A DNA stretch of 64,000 nucleotides from Sphingoaurantiacus capsulatus (GCF_042648405.1 NZ_JBHRXV010000003.1:248001-312000); one strand, 5' to 3'. Shown: positions 8,563 to 17,597, counted from the stretch's first letter. The notes: a model not told the origin generated them from the sequence alone. Numbers and translations: made by a program.

Positions 8563-9356
8563 TCAACCGATCCGAACCGACATGCCACCATCGACCGGCA
8601 GGATCGCGCCGGTGATGAAGCGCGCGTCGTCCGACGCGAGGAACAGCGCGGCGTTGCAACGTCCCAGGCCGTGCCCATCGCGCCGAGCGGCACGCGGGCG
8701 TTGCGCTGTGCCCGTACCTTCGCCTGCTCCTCGCCGCTCAAGCCCGCCCAGCCCTGGATCGCCATCGGCGTATCGATCAGGCCCGGCATCACCGCATTGC
8801 AGCGGATGCCGTGGCGGGCGTTGAGCGCCGCGACGCTGGTGGTGAGCTTGTTCACCCCCGCCTTCGACACCTCGTAGGCGATGATCCCGGCCGGCGCGAT
8901 CGCCGCGAGCGAGGAGATGTTGACGATCGCTCCGCCGCCGCCCTCGCGCATCGCCGGCAGCGCATGCTTGATCGTCAGCCACATGCCCTTGAGGTTGACC
9001 TCGATGATCCGGTCCCACGCATCCTCGTCAAGCTTGTCGACCGGCCCGTCGCCGGCGCCGATCCCGACATTGTTGTGGAGCACGTCGATGCGCCCGAAGC
9101 GCTCGATCGCCGCCGCGACCAGCGCCGCGCAATCGGCTTCGCGGGCCACGTTGGCCGCCTGCGCCTCGGCCGTGCCGCCTTCGCCCCGGATTTCGGCGGC
9201 GACGGCCTTGGCGCGTTCGGCGGCCCGGTCGACACACAGCACGCTCGCCCCTTCGCGAGCGAACAGCAGCGCGGTGGCACGGCCGTTGCCCAAGGTGTCG
9301 CCCGGCGTCTGCCCCGCCCCGACCACCACCGCGATCTTGCCCGCGAGCCGGCCCAT
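8563..9356 (-). pseudogene. SDR-family oxidoreductase gene broken by a one-base deletion near 8655
   Basis: From the ATG at 9356 the protein reads as a short-chain dehydrogenase/reductase: Gly-rich cofactor motif in VVVGAGQTPGD, NNVGIG, the catalytic Ser in VNISSLAA and the YEVSK motif (Tyr-x-x-x-Lys). After MGTAWDV the frame changes: the expected ANAALFLASDDARFITGAILPVDGGMSVRIG ending continues in another frame to a stop at 8563. A single G appears to be missing where TTGCAACGTC (minus-strand GACGTTGCAACG) replaces the expected GACGTTGCCAACG. Without the fix the reading frame runs to 8541 with an unrelated arginine/serine-rich tail. The catalytic part is intact, so this may be a recent mutation or a sequencing error. 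It follows the decarboxylase-like gene by 1 nt, so the two form an operon. Confidence 0.8.
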
Positions 9357-9357
9357 C

Positions 9358-9927
9358 TCAGCGCCCATCGATCGCGGGATCGATCGCCAAGCCGACGTCG
9401 GGCTGCACGCCGAAGCTGTTCAGCAGCATCGACACCTGCGTGTACTGGCCGACGGTGTAGACGAGATCGACACGCTGCTTCTCGTCGAAATGCGCCGCCA
9501 GCCGCGCCCAGGTCGCGTCGCTGATGAACTGGTCGGCATGAAGCTCGTCGCAGGCTGCGAGGATAGCTGCATCGGCAGCGCTCCAATCCGGCGTACCCTC
9601 CCCTACCTTGATCGCCTCGACTTCCGCATCGGTCAGTCCCGATCGTTTGCCGATCACGACATGCTGGCCCCATTCGTACCCGGCACGGCACAGCCAGCCG
9701 ATCCGCAGTATGGCGATCTCGCGCTCGCGCGCCGGCAGCGCATTCTTCTGGCTGAGCACATAATTGCCCCACGTCAAGAAAGCGCGGAACGCCTCCGGGT
9801 GGCGCACCATCGTGCGGAAGATGTTGAAGGCGCTGCCGTGCTCGACCAGCGGCGCCATCAGCGCCGCCTGCTCGGGCGTCCATTCCTCGTTGGCGGTCGG
9901 CGTGATCCGCGGCTGGCTCAATCGCAT
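9358..9927 (-). CDS. Carboxymuconolactone decarboxylase (CMD) / AhpD-like family protein
   Basis: A 189-residue all-helical protein of the CMD fold. The family block is REREIAILRIGWLCRAGYEWGQHVVIGKRSGLT, where the usual AhpD Cys-x-x-Cys is reduced to one Cys with a Tyr-Glu-Trp-x-x-His arrangement, so it is unlikely to have AhpD-type peroxidase-reductant chemistry. Members include gamma-carboxymuconolactone decarboxylases and many proteins of unknown substrate. The adjacent SDR gene starts 1 nt after its stop, and the pair looks like a small catabolic or detoxification operon. Substrate unknown. Confidence 0.85.
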   Translation of the reverse strand: MRLSQPRITPTANEEWTPEQAALMAPLVEHGSAFNIFRTMVRHPEAFRAFLTWGNYVLSQKNALPAREREIAILRIGWLCRAGYEWGQHVVIGKRSGLTDAEVEAIKVGEGTPDWSAADAAILAACDELHADQFISDATWARLAAHFDEKQRVDLVYTVGQYTQVSMLLNSFGVQPDVGLAIDPAIDGR

Positions 9928-10033
9928 GTTATGTTCCTCCCCGGCGGGCAGCTTGGCACGGCGCTAGCGCCACCGCAGCTATCATCACGACGAGCCGTTT
10001 GCGTTGAGCCGAGTGTCGGCTACGCTCGCGCGT

Positions 10034-10645
10034 ATGGAAGCATCGCTGCTGCAAAGCGTCTGGCTGTGGATCGCCGCAGGTTATCTGCTCGGCTCGATTC
10101 CCTTCGGCCTGCTGCTCACCGTCGCCGCCGGTGGGGGCGATATCCGCAAGATCGGCTCCGGCAACATCGGCACCACCAATGTGCTGCGCACCGGCCGCAA
10201 GGGCCTCGCCGCCGCGACACTGATCCTCGACGCCGGCAAGGGCGCCGCCGCGGTGCTGCTCGCCCGTCACTTCGCACCCGACACCAACATGGACGTGGTC
10301 GCGGGCATCGCGGCCTTCATCGGCCACCTCTATCCCGTCTGGCTCGGCTTCAAAGGCGGCAAGGGCGTCGCGACGATGCTCGGCGTGGCGCTGGCGGTTT
10401 ACTGGCCCGCCGGCCTCGTCTTCGCCGTCGTCTGGGTCGCGGCGATGCTGATTACCCGCTATTCGTCGGCCGGCGGCATGGCGGCTGCGGTCGCGACGCC
10501 GATCCCGCCGCTGGTGCAGGGCAATTACAGCCACGCCGCGATGTTCTTCGGCATGGCGCTGTTCGTGCTGGTGAAACACGCCGACAATATCGCCCGGCTG
10601 CGCGCCGGCACCGAATCGAAGATCGGCGCCAAGACGGATGGCTGA
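10034..10645 (+). CDS. plsY: Glycerol-3-phosphate acyltransferase PlsY
   Basis: A 203-residue integral membrane protein that transfers acyl groups from acyl-phosphate to glycerol 3-phosphate, the first step of phospholipid synthesis. The three PlsY motifs are visible: LLGSIPFG, GSGNIGTTNVLRT, and the glycine-rich GFKGGKGVATMLG. About five membrane segments are predicted. I chose the ATG that gives MEASLLQSVWL; an upstream in-frame ATG adds ten residues of non-membrane character. The end overlaps dprA by 8 nt. Confidence 0.95.
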   Translation: MEASLLQSVWLWIAAGYLLGSIPFGLLLTVAAGGGDIRKIGSGNIGTTNVLRTGRKGLAAATLILDAGKGAAAVLLARHFAPDTNMDVVAGIAAFIGHLYPVWLGFKGGKGVATMLGVALAVYWPAGLVFAVVWVAAMLITRYSSAGGMAAAVATPIPPLVQGNYSHAAMFFGMALFVLVKHADNIARLRAGTESKIGAKTDG

Positions 10646-11741
10646 CGCGCCGTCGGCGTCTGAGGCCGAACGGATCGCGCGGCTGCGGCTGATCCGCTCC
10701 GAAAACGTCGGCCCCGTCACCTTCCGCCAGCTCATCACCCGCTTCGGCAACGGTCGCGCCGCGCTCGACGCGCTGCCCGAGCTGGCCCGGCGCGGCGGCC
10801 GCAAATCGCTGCGCATCGCCACCGCCGCCGATGCCGAGCGCGAGATGGCGGCGGTCGAACGCTTCGGCGGCCGGCTGCTGTTCTGGGGCCTCGCCCTTTA
10901 CCCGCGCCTCCTCGCCGAGATCGACGACGCGCCGCCAGTCCTCGCGATGCGCGGCGATGTCCGACTTCTCGACCGGCCAGCGGTCGCGATGGTCGGCGCG
11001 CGCAACGCGTCTGCTGCCGCGATCCGCTTCGCGCGCGGCATGGCCGCCGATCTCGCCGCGGAAGGTGTGGTGGTCGTGTCCGGGCTGGCGCGCGGCATCG
11101 ATGCCGCGGCGCACACCGGCGCGCTCGACGGCGGCACGGTGGGCGTCATCGCGGGCGGGCTCGATATCGTCTATCCGCCCGAGAACGCGGATCTGCACGA
11201 GCAGCTGTTCGCGCAGGGGCTGGTCGTCGCCGAGCAGCCGCTCGGCGTCGAGCCGCAGGCGCGGCATTTCCCGCGCCGCAACCGCATCATCTCCGGCCTG
11301 TCGCAGGGCGTGGTCATCGTCGAGGCGGCGCCGAAATCGGGATCGCTGATCACCGCGCGCTTCGCCGGCGAGCAGGGCCGCGAGGTGATGGCGGTGCCGG
11401 GCAGCCCGCTCGATCCGCGCGCACAGGGCTGCAACCTGCTGATCCGCGACGGCGCGACCTTGGTGCAGTCCGCCGCCGACGTGCTCGAATCGCTCGGCCC
11501 GATCGGCGGGTCTCGCGCCGCGACTCCACCCGCGCCGCCTTTTTCACCGGCGCCGGTCGCCGAAGCGGGCGAGGCCGAACGCGATGCGGTGATCGCGTTG
11601 CTGGGCCCGGTCGCGGTGCCCGTCGATGAGCTGATCCGCCTGTCGAACCTGCCGCCCGCGGTGGTGCAGACGATATTGCTCGAACTCGAAATCGGCGGCC
11701 GACTCGTCCGTCACGCCGGCGGACGCGTAGCTTTGTCCTGA
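10638..11741 (+). CDS. dprA: DNA-processing protein DprA (Smf)
   Basis: A 367-residue DprA/Smf protein, which binds single-stranded DNA and loads RecA during natural transformation or recombination. The central Rossmann-like domain contains VAMVGARNASAAAIRFARGMAADLA, VVSGLARGIDAAAH and the ARHFPRRNRIISGLSQGVVIVEAAPKSGSLITARFA block typical of the family. An N-terminal helix-hairpin-helix-like region (about 1-60) and a C-terminal winged-helix region (about 310-365) complete the normal architecture. It overlaps plsY by 8 nt and precedes topA, an arrangement common in alphaproteobacteria. Confidence 0.95.
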   Translation: MADAPSASEAERIARLRLIRSENVGPVTFRQLITRFGNGRAALDALPELARRGGRKSLRIATAADAEREMAAVERFGGRLLFWGLALYPRLLAEIDDAPPVLAMRGDVRLLDRPAVAMVGARNASAAAIRFARGMAADLAAEGVVVVSGLARGIDAAAHTGALDGGTVGVIAGGLDIVYPPENADLHEQLFAQGLVVAEQPLGVEPQARHFPRRNRIISGLSQGVVIVEAAPKSGSLITARFAGEQGREVMAVPGSPLDPRAQGCNLLIRDGATLVQSAADVLESLGPIGGSRAATPPAPPFSPAPVAEAGEAERDAVIALLGPVAVPVDELIRLSNLPPAVVQTILLELEIGGRLVRHAGGRVALS

Positions 11742-11823
11742 GCGTCAGGGGCTTGCGGCACGTCTTATATAGGGACTACAGCCCCGCGCTCGCGGCGTCG
11801 GGCCGTTCAGAGGGAATTGGTAC

Positions 11824-14394
11824 ATGCAGCTTGTGATCGTGGAATCGCCGGCCAAGGCGAAGACGATCAACAAATATCTGGGGTCGGACTATAAAGTCCT
11901 GGCCTCCTACGGCCATGTCCGCGACCTGCCGCCCAAGGACGGCTCGGTCCTTCCCGACGATGATTTCCGCATGCTGTGGGAGGTTTCGGCCGACCGCTCG
12001 AAGCAGCTCCGCGCCATCTCCGATGAGGCCAAATCGGCCGACACCCTCATCCTCGCCACCGACCCCGATCGCGAGGGCGAGGCGATCTCGTGGCACCTCT
12101 ACGAGTGGCTGAAGGGCAAGCGCGCGCTCCCCAAGGACGTGCAGCGCGTCACCTTCAACGAGATCACCAAAGGCGCCATCCTCACGGCGATGAAGGCGCC
12201 GCGGCAGCTCGACCAGGAGCTGGTCGACGCCTATCTGGCGCGCCGCGCGCTCGACTATCTCGTCGGCTTCACCCTGTCGCCGGTGCTGTGGCGCAAGCTC
12301 CCCGGCGCCAAGTCGGCGGGCCGCGTGCAATCGGTGGCGCTGCGCCTGATCGTCGACCGCGAGCGCGAGATCGAGACCTTCATCACCCGCGAGTTCTGGA
12401 CGGTCGACGGCGATTTCGCGTCGCCCGGCGGCCAGGCCTTCGGCGCGCGGCTGGTGACGTGGCAGGGCAAGAAGCTCGACAAGTTCGACCTCAACAACGC
12501 CGCGCTTGCCAACGAGGCGAAGGCCGATGTGCTCGCCGGCCGCTACAAGGTGGCGGGTGTCGAAACCAAGCCGGTCAGCCGCAACCCCTACCCGCCCTTC
12601 ACCACCTCGACCTTGCAGCAGGAGGCGGCGCGCAAGCTCGGCTTCACCGCGACGCAGACGATGCGCGTGGCGCAGCAGCTCTATGAAGAGGGCGTCATCA
12701 CCTACATGCGCACCGACGGCGTGACGATCGCTGGCGAGGCGATCGCCGCGGCGCGTGACGTGATCGGCAAGCGCTTCGGTGCGACCTCGGTGCCCGACAA
12801 GCCGCGCGTCTACACGTCGAAGGCGAAGAATGCGCAGGAAGCGCATGAGGCGATCCGCCCGACCGAGATGAGCCGCGCCCCCGACGCCGCCGGCCTGTCG
12901 GGCGACCACCGCCGGCTTTACGAGCTGGTGTGGAAGCGCACGCTCGCCAGCCAGATGGCCTCGGCCCGGCTGGAGCGCACCAGCGTCGATCTCGTCGACG
13001 AGCATGGCCGCGCCACCCTGCGCGCCACCGGCCAGGTCGTGCTCTTCCCCGGCTTCCTCGCCCTCTACCAGGAGGACCGCGACGAGCCGGCGGACGAGGA
13101 GGACGGCCAGCGGCTGCCCAAGCTGACGCAGGGCGACATGGTGAAGCTCGACGCCGCCCGCGCCGAGCAGCATTTCACCCAGCCGCCGCCGCGCTATTCG
13201 GAGGCGAGCCTCGTCAAGAAGCTGGAGGAGCTCGGCATCGGCCGCCCCTCCACCTACGCCTCGATCCTGCAGACCCTGCGCGACCGCTCCTACGTCCGCG
13301 TCGACAAGAACCGCTTCCACCCGGAGGAGAAGGGCCGGCTCGTCACCGCCTTCCTCGAGCGCTTCTTCGAGAAATACGTCAGCTACGACTTCACCGCCGG
13401 CCTCGAGGAGCAGCTCGACGAGATCGCCGACGGCGACATCGACTGGAAGACGGTGCTTCGCGAGTTCTGGAAAGATTTCCAGCCGAAGACGCAGGAGATC
13501 ATCGAGCTGAAGCCGTCCGAGGTGACGCTGCAGCTCGACGAGTTCCTTGCGCCTTACCTGTTCCCCGACAAGGGCGACGGCGATCCGCGCCGCTGCCCGG
13601 CGTGCGGCGACGGCCGCCTGTCGCTGCGCGGCGGCAAGTTCGGTTCGTTCATCGCCTGCTCCAACTATCCCAACTGCCGCTACACCCGGCCGTTCGGCGA
13701 GGGCGAGGCGGCGGGCGCCAACGGCGACACCGGCCCGAAGGAACTGGGCCTCGACCCGGAGAGCCAGGAGCCGATCACCCTGCGCTCGGGCCGTTTCGGC
13801 CTGTTCGTGCAGCGCGGCGAGAGCGAGAAGCCGCCACGCGCCAGCCTGCCGCGCGATGTGAAGGCGGAGGACCTCGATCTCGCGATGGCGGTGCGGCTGC
13901 TGTCGCTGCCCCGCACCATCGGCAACCATCCGGAGACCGGTCTGCCAATCACCGCGAGCATCGGCCGCTACGGCCCCTATCTCGCGCATGACGGCAAATA
14001 CGCGAAGCTCACCTCGACCGCCGAGGTATTCGAGACCGGCATGAATGCCGCGGTGGTGAAGCTCGCCGAGCCGCGCGGCGGCAAGTTCGAGCGCAAGGCC
14101 CCGGCGGCGCTGCGCGAGATCGGCGCGCACCCGACCAGCGGCGCGGCGATCCGGCTGATGGAAGGCCGCTTCGGCCCCTACGTCACCGACGGCACCACCA
14201 ACGCCACGGTGCCGAAGGCGCACGATATCCAGACGCTGTCATTGGAAGACGCCGCCGCCCTGATCGACGCCCGCGCCGCGGCCGGCCCGTCGAAGAAGGG
14301 CGGGCGCGGCAAGAAGGCGCCGGCGAAGGCGGCAGCCAAAAAGCCGGCAGCGAAGAAGCCGGCTACGAAGGCGAAGAAACCGTCGAAAGCTTGA
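11824..14394 (+). CDS. topA: DNA topoisomerase I (type IA)
   Basis: An 856-residue topoisomerase that relaxes negative supercoils. The Toprim domain opens with VIVESPAKAKTINKYLG and includes the acidic DPDREGEAI; the catalytic tyrosine is Tyr294 in VITYMRTDG. One four-cysteine zinc ribbon is present (Cys591, 594, 612, 618), followed by repeated topoisomerase C-terminal repeats (GRFGLFVQ, GRYGPYL, GRFGPYV). The last 40 residues are a Lys/Ala/Pro tail, as seen in alphaproteobacterial TopA. The ribosome binding site is GAGGGA. The stop codon lies within 8 nt of the palindrome that precedes the toxin-antitoxin pair. Confidence 0.97.
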   Translation: MQLVIVESPAKAKTINKYLGSDYKVLASYGHVRDLPPKDGSVLPDDDFRMLWEVSADRSKQLRAISDEAKSADTLILATDPDREGEAISWHLYEWLKGKRALPKDVQRVTFNEITKGAILTAMKAPRQLDQELVDAYLARRALDYLVGFTLSPVLWRKLPGAKSAGRVQSVALRLIVDREREIETFITREFWTVDGDFASPGGQAFGARLVTWQGKKLDKFDLNNAALANEAKADVLAGRYKVAGVETKPVSRNPYPPFTTSTLQQEAARKLGFTATQTMRVAQQLYEEGVITYMRTDGVTIAGEAIAAARDVIGKRFGATSVPDKPRVYTSKAKNAQEAHEAIRPTEMSRAPDAAGLSGDHRRLYELVWKRTLASQMASARLERTSVDLVDEHGRATLRATGQVVLFPGFLALYQEDRDEPADEEDGQRLPKLTQGDMVKLDAARAEQHFTQPPPRYSEASLVKKLEELGIGRPSTYASILQTLRDRSYVRVDKNRFHPEEKGRLVTAFLERFFEKYVSYDFTAGLEEQLDEIADGDIDWKTVLREFWKDFQPKTQEIIELKPSEVTLQLDEFLAPYLFPDKGDGDPRRCPACGDGRLSLRGGKFGSFIACSNYPNCRYTRPFGEGEAAGANGDTGPKELGLDPESQEPITLRSGRFGLFVQRGESEKPPRASLPRDVKAEDLDLAMAVRLLSLPRTIGNHPETGLPITASIGRYGPYLAHDGKYAKLTSTAEVFETGMNAAVVKLAEPRGGKFERKAPAALREIGAHPTSGAAIRLMEGRFGPYVTDGTTNATVPKAHDIQTLSLEDAAALIDARAAAGPSKKGGRGKKAPAKAAAKKPAAKKPATKAKKPSKA

Positions 14395-14399
14395 GCGGT

Positions 14400-14428
14400 T
14401 ATAACGATCGTTATATAGGAATCGTTAT
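14400..14428 (+). promoter_or_regulatory. Palindromic operator with extra half-site before the toxin-antitoxin genes
   Basis: TATAACGATCGTTATA (14400-14415) is a perfect 16-bp palindrome. A further half-site ATCGTTAT repeats at 14421-14428 and runs into the antitoxin start codon. The cluster overlaps the only region where a promoter and ribosome binding site (TAGGA) for the antitoxin can lie. AbrB-type antitoxins are known to repress their own operons through such palindromes, so autoregulation is the natural inference. Confidence 0.75.
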
Positions 14429-14654
14429 GAACAAGCCGGTTAAGCTCACCGCCGTCGGCAACTCGACGGGTGTCATCCTGCCGAAGGAAGTGCTCGCACG
14501 CCTGAACGTCGAGCGCGGTGACGAGTTGTTCATCGTCGAGACGCCCAATGGCATCGAATTGCGTGCGCGCGATCCGGAGTTCGAAGAGAAAATGCGGATC
14601 GCCCGGCAGATCATGCGCGAGGATCGCGATCTGCTGCACGCACTTGCGCAGTGA
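14427..14654 (+). CDS. AbrB/MazE-type antitoxin
   Basis: A 75-residue protein with an N-terminal swapped-hairpin AbrB DNA-binding domain: VKLTAVGNSTGVILPKEVLARLNVERGDELFIVETPNGIELRARDP at residues 5-50. The acidic and helical C terminus (EFEEKMRIARQIMREDRDLLHALAQ) is the expected toxin-neutralising part. The start is set by the ATG right after the palindrome; an upstream in-frame start would lie within the operator. Its GTGA stop region overlaps the toxin start by 4 nt, so the two are translationally coupled. Confidence 0.9.
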   Translation: MNKPVKLTAVGNSTGVILPKEVLARLNVERGDELFIVETPNGIELRARDPEFEEKMRIARQIMREDRDLLHALAQ

Positions 14655-15040
14655 CGGATTGGATCTGGATCGACGCCGAGATCGCCGAAGCTGTCCACTC
14701 GGAGCAGTTGGCTGAACACGGTGGGCCCGCCGGTACCCGAGACCACGGGGCGCTGGAATCCGCATTGGCCCGGCCCGTCAATCTCGCGGCCTATGGCGAG
14801 CCCGACCTGGCGGAACTCGCCGCCACCTATGCGTTTGGCATTGCGCGCAACCATCCCTTTGTCGATGGCAACAAACGGACAGCGTGGATCGTCGCGCGGT
14901 TGTTCGTCCGATTGAACGGTGGGCAGTTGAGCTACGATCGGGAAGACGCCTATCGAACCGTGATCGCGCTCGCTGCCGGGCAACTCTCCGAAGCCGTGCT
15001 GGCCGATTGGCTCCGCCAGCGCCTGAATGGCGTTACCTGA
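14651..15040 (+). CDS. doc: Doc-type (Fic fold) toxin of a type II toxin-antitoxin pair
   Basis: A 129-residue protein with the Fic/Doc signature HPFVDGNKRTA at residues 68-78, the motif that in Doc phosphorylates elongation factor Tu. Length and the Leu/Ala-rich helical N terminus fit Doc proteins. It starts with GTG, overlapping the antitoxin stop by 4 nt. Phage P1 Doc pairs with a Phd antitoxin; here the partner is an AbrB-type protein, a pairing also found in many bacterial genomes. It ends 2 nt before rnr, so the toxin may be co-transcribed with rnr. Confidence 0.92.
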   Translation: MTDWIWIDAEIAEAVHSEQLAEHGGPAGTRDHGALESALARPVNLAAYGEPDLAELAATYAFGIARNHPFVDGNKRTAWIVARLFVRLNGGQLSYDREDAYRTVIALAAGQLSEAVLADWLRQRLNGVT

Positions 15041-15042
15041 TC

Positions 15043-17298
15043 ATGGCCCGTCGTCCCCTTCCCGGTCTGCCCACCCGCGAGCAGGTCCTGCGCTTTATCG
15101 AGGAGAGCCCGACCCCCGTCGGCAAGCGTGAGATCGCGCGCGCCTTCGGGCTGCACGCGCAGGACAAGATCGCGCTGAAGGCGCTGCTGCGCGACATGGC
15201 GAACGACGGCGATCTCGAGGCCGGCGCCGGGCGCAACTTCCACAAGGGCGGCGGCCTGCCCAAGGTGACCGTGCTGCGTGTCGTCGAGGTCGAGGAAGGC
15301 CCCGTCGCCATTCCCGACGCCTGGGACAAGGGCGGCACCCCGCCGCGCGTCCGCATCGTCGAGCATAGCAAGCGCGAGGCGCTCGGCATCGGCGACCGCA
15401 TCCTCACCCGCATCGAGGAAGTGGGCAGCGGCTATCGCGCCCACCCGATGAAGAAGTTGTCGCGCAGTTCCGAGTTCGTGCTCGGTATCCTGCGCGAGGA
15501 CAAGCGCGACCAGAAGGGCGGCGGCGTCGCGCGGAGCTGGCGGCTGGTGCCCGTCGACAAGCGGGCGCGGCTGGAAATCAACGTGTCCGATCCCGGCGAG
15601 GCCGAGCCGGGCGACCTCGTGCTCGTCGAGCCGACTGGGCGCCCGCCGCGGCAGACAGCGCGTGTCGTCGAGGTGCTGGGCGACCCGTTCGCGCCGCGCA
15701 GCTTCTCGCTGATCGCCATTCACGCCAAGGGCATCCCGCACCGCTTCCCCGACGAGGCCATCGCCGAGGCGAACGCGGCGGCGCAAGCGCCGCTCGGCGA
15801 CCGCGAGGATCTGCGCCACCTGCCGATCCTCACCATCGATCCCGCCGATGCGCGCGACCATGACGACGCCGTTTGGGCCGCGCCCGACGACGATGCGGCG
15901 AACCAAGGCGGCTGGAAGGCCGTGGTCGCCATCGCCGACGTATCGTGGTTCGTTCGCCCCGGCAGCGCGCTCGACCGGGAGGCATTCAAGCGCGGCAACT
16001 CGGTCTATTTCCCCGACCGCGTCGTGCCGATGCTGCCCGAGGCGCTGTCCGCCGACGCCTGCTCGCTCGTCGCCAACGAGGACCGCGGCGTCCTGGCCTG
16101 CCATCTGCAGATCGCGCCTGACGGCAAGCTGCTGAAGTGGCGCTTCACCCGCGCGGTGATCCGCTGCGTCGAGAATATCGCCTATGAGGACGCGCAGGCG
16201 GCCATCGACGGCACCTTGGAAAGCCCGCACACCGAGACGATCCTGAAGCCGCTGTGGGGCGCGTGGGGCGTACTCGACAAGGCGCGCGGCAAGCGCGAGC
16301 CGCTCGAACTCGACCTGCCCGAACGCCGCGTCCAGATCGACGAGCAGGGCCGCATCATGAGCGTCGCGGTGCGCGAGCGGCTCGACGCGCACCGGCTGAT
16401 CGAGGAGTTCATGATCACCGCCAACGTCGCGGCGGCCAAGGCGCTGGAGGCGAAGCGCGCGCCGTGCATGTACCGCGCGCACGAGCCGCCGAGCCGCGAG
16501 AAGCTGGCCGCGCTGAAGGAATATCTCGACACCTTCGACATCGAGATGGCGCTGGGCCAAGTGATCCAGCCGCGCACCTTCAACCGGTTGCTGGCACAGG
16601 TCGGCGACCGGCCGGAGAAGGAGCAGATCTCCGAGCAGGTCCTCCGCACCCAGACGCAGGCCTATTACACGCCCGAGCATCTCGGGCATTTCGGCCTGTC
16701 GTTGGGGAGCTACGCCCACTTCACCTCGCCGATCCGCCGTTACTCGGACCTCGTCGTCCACCGCGCACTGGTCCGCGCCTACAAGCTCGGCGAGGGCGGC
16801 CTTAGCGAGGATGAGGCGGCGAAAATGGCCGCGACCGGCGAGCATATCTCGATGACCGAGCGCCGCGCGATGGAGGCGGAGCGCGACACCATCGACCGCT
16901 ATGTCGCGGCGTTCCTGTCCGAACGGGTCGGCGAGGTGCTGCCGGCGCGCATCACCGGCGTCGCCGCCTTTGGCTTTTTCGCGACGGTCGTCGGCATCGG
17001 CGGCGACGGGCTGGTGCCGATCTCGACGCTCGGCGACGAATATTTCGTCTTCGACAAGGGCACGCAGAAGATCGAGGGCAGCGAGAGCGGCACGATCTTC
17101 TCGCCGGGCCTGCGGCTCGACCTGCGACTCGCCGAGGCGAATCCGATCACCGGGGCACTGCGCTTCGAGCTGCCCGAGGCGCCGGCCGGCTCGGGCGCGC
17201 GGCCGGAACGTCATCGCCGCGACCGTCAGCGCCCGGGCGGGCGTCCCGGCGGCGGGCGGGGGCCGCGGCCGCCGTCATCGGGGCGTCGCAAACGCTAG
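15043..17298 (+). CDS. rnr: Ribonuclease R
   Basis: A 751-residue 3'-5' exoribonuclease of the RNase II/RNB family that degrades structured RNA. Order of domains: winged-helix start (about 1-65), cold-shock domains (about 75-240), RNB catalytic core with the acidic motif TIDPADARDHDDAV (Asp266, 272, 274, 275), then an S1 domain near 630-710 and a basic Arg/Gly/Pro-rich tail. The start chosen, MARRPLPGLPTREQVL, lies 2 nt after the toxin stop; upstream in-frame codons lie inside the toxin gene. A strong terminator follows the gene. Confidence 0.95.
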   Translation: MARRPLPGLPTREQVLRFIEESPTPVGKREIARAFGLHAQDKIALKALLRDMANDGDLEAGAGRNFHKGGGLPKVTVLRVVEVEEGPVAIPDAWDKGGTPPRVRIVEHSKREALGIGDRILTRIEEVGSGYRAHPMKKLSRSSEFVLGILREDKRDQKGGGVARSWRLVPVDKRARLEINVSDPGEAEPGDLVLVEPTGRPPRQTARVVEVLGDPFAPRSFSLIAIHAKGIPHRFPDEAIAEANAAAQAPLGDREDLRHLPILTIDPADARDHDDAVWAAPDDDAANQGGWKAVVAIADVSWFVRPGSALDREAFKRGNSVYFPDRVVPMLPEALSADACSLVANEDRGVLACHLQIAPDGKLLKWRFTRAVIRCVENIAYEDAQAAIDGTLESPHTETILKPLWGAWGVLDKARGKREPLELDLPERRVQIDEQGRIMSVAVRERLDAHRLIEEFMITANVAAAKALEAKRAPCMYRAHEPPSREKLAALKEYLDTFDIEMALGQVIQPRTFNRLLAQVGDRPEKEQISEQVLRTQTQAYYTPEHLGHFGLSLGSYAHFTSPIRRYSDLVVHRALVRAYKLGEGGLSEDEAAKMAATGEHISMTERRAMEAERDTIDRYVAAFLSERVGEVLPARITGVAAFGFFATVVGIGGDGLVPISTLGDEYFVFDKGTQKIEGSESGTIFSPGLRLDLRLAEANPITGALRFELPEAPAGSGARPERHRRDRQRPGGRPGGGRGPRPPSSGRRKR

Positions 17299-17347
17299 GG
17301 CGGGCCTTGACTTCGGAAGGCTCCTGCGCCAGATAGCCCGCCGAACT

Positions 17348-17376
17348 GCGGCGAGCTTCGCCGCTTTTATTTTTTC
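17348..17376 (+). terminator. Rho-independent terminator after rnr
   Basis: A perfect 7-bp GC stem (GCGGCGA / TCGCCGC, 3-nt loop) is followed at once by TTTTATTTTTTC. It separates the topA-toxin/antitoxin-rnr unit from rpmG. Confidence 0.9.
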
Positions 17377-17400
17377 GGACAGAGACCAAAGGGCGCCGAG

Positions 17401-17568
17401 ATGGCCAAGCCGACTACCGTCAAGATCAAGCTCGTCAGCACGGCCGACACCGGCTTCTTCTACGTGACGAAGAAGAACCCGCGCACGCAGACCGAGAAGA
17501 TGTCGTTCCGCAAGTATGACCCGGTCGTCCGCAAGCACGTCGAGTTCAAGGAAGCGAAGATCAAGTAG
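17401..17568 (+). CDS. rpmG: 50S ribosomal protein L33
   Basis: A 55-residue ribosomal protein: MAKPTTVKIKLVSTADTG at the start, FYVTKKNPRTQTEKMSFRKYDPVVRKHV in the middle and the lysine-rich end FKEAKIK. There are no zinc-binding Cys pairs, so this is the zinc-independent L33 form. The ATG is 24 nt downstream of the rnr terminator; a purine-rich stretch (AAAGGGCGCCGAG) precedes it. A hairpin terminator follows. Confidence 0.95.
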   Translation: MAKPTTVKIKLVSTADTGFFYVTKKNPRTQTEKMSFRKYDPVVRKHVEFKEAKIK

Positions 17569-17597
17569 CTTCACGGCGCTCCCGCGCTGACACGGTG

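Noticed and set aside
8541..8640. The arginine/serine-rich C-terminal end of the SDR frame as a real extension
   Set aside because: The proper SDR ending continues in another frame, so this tail is out-of-frame reading after a missing base.
9953..9968. TTGGCACGGCGCTAGC upstream of plsY as a further sigma54 promoter
   Set aside because: The -12 half reads TAGC instead of TTGC, there is no enhancer-like repeat nearby, and the downstream genes are housekeeping. Chance is more likely.
11776..14223. 815-codon open frame on the minus strand opposite topA
   Set aside because: Very long, but composition is that of an antisense shadow of a high-GC gene, with no recognisable domain, while topA on the plus strand is fully supported by motifs.
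14950..17214. 754-codon minus-strand frame opposite rnr
   Set aside because: Shadow of rnr, no motifs; the plus-strand RNase R sequence is complete.
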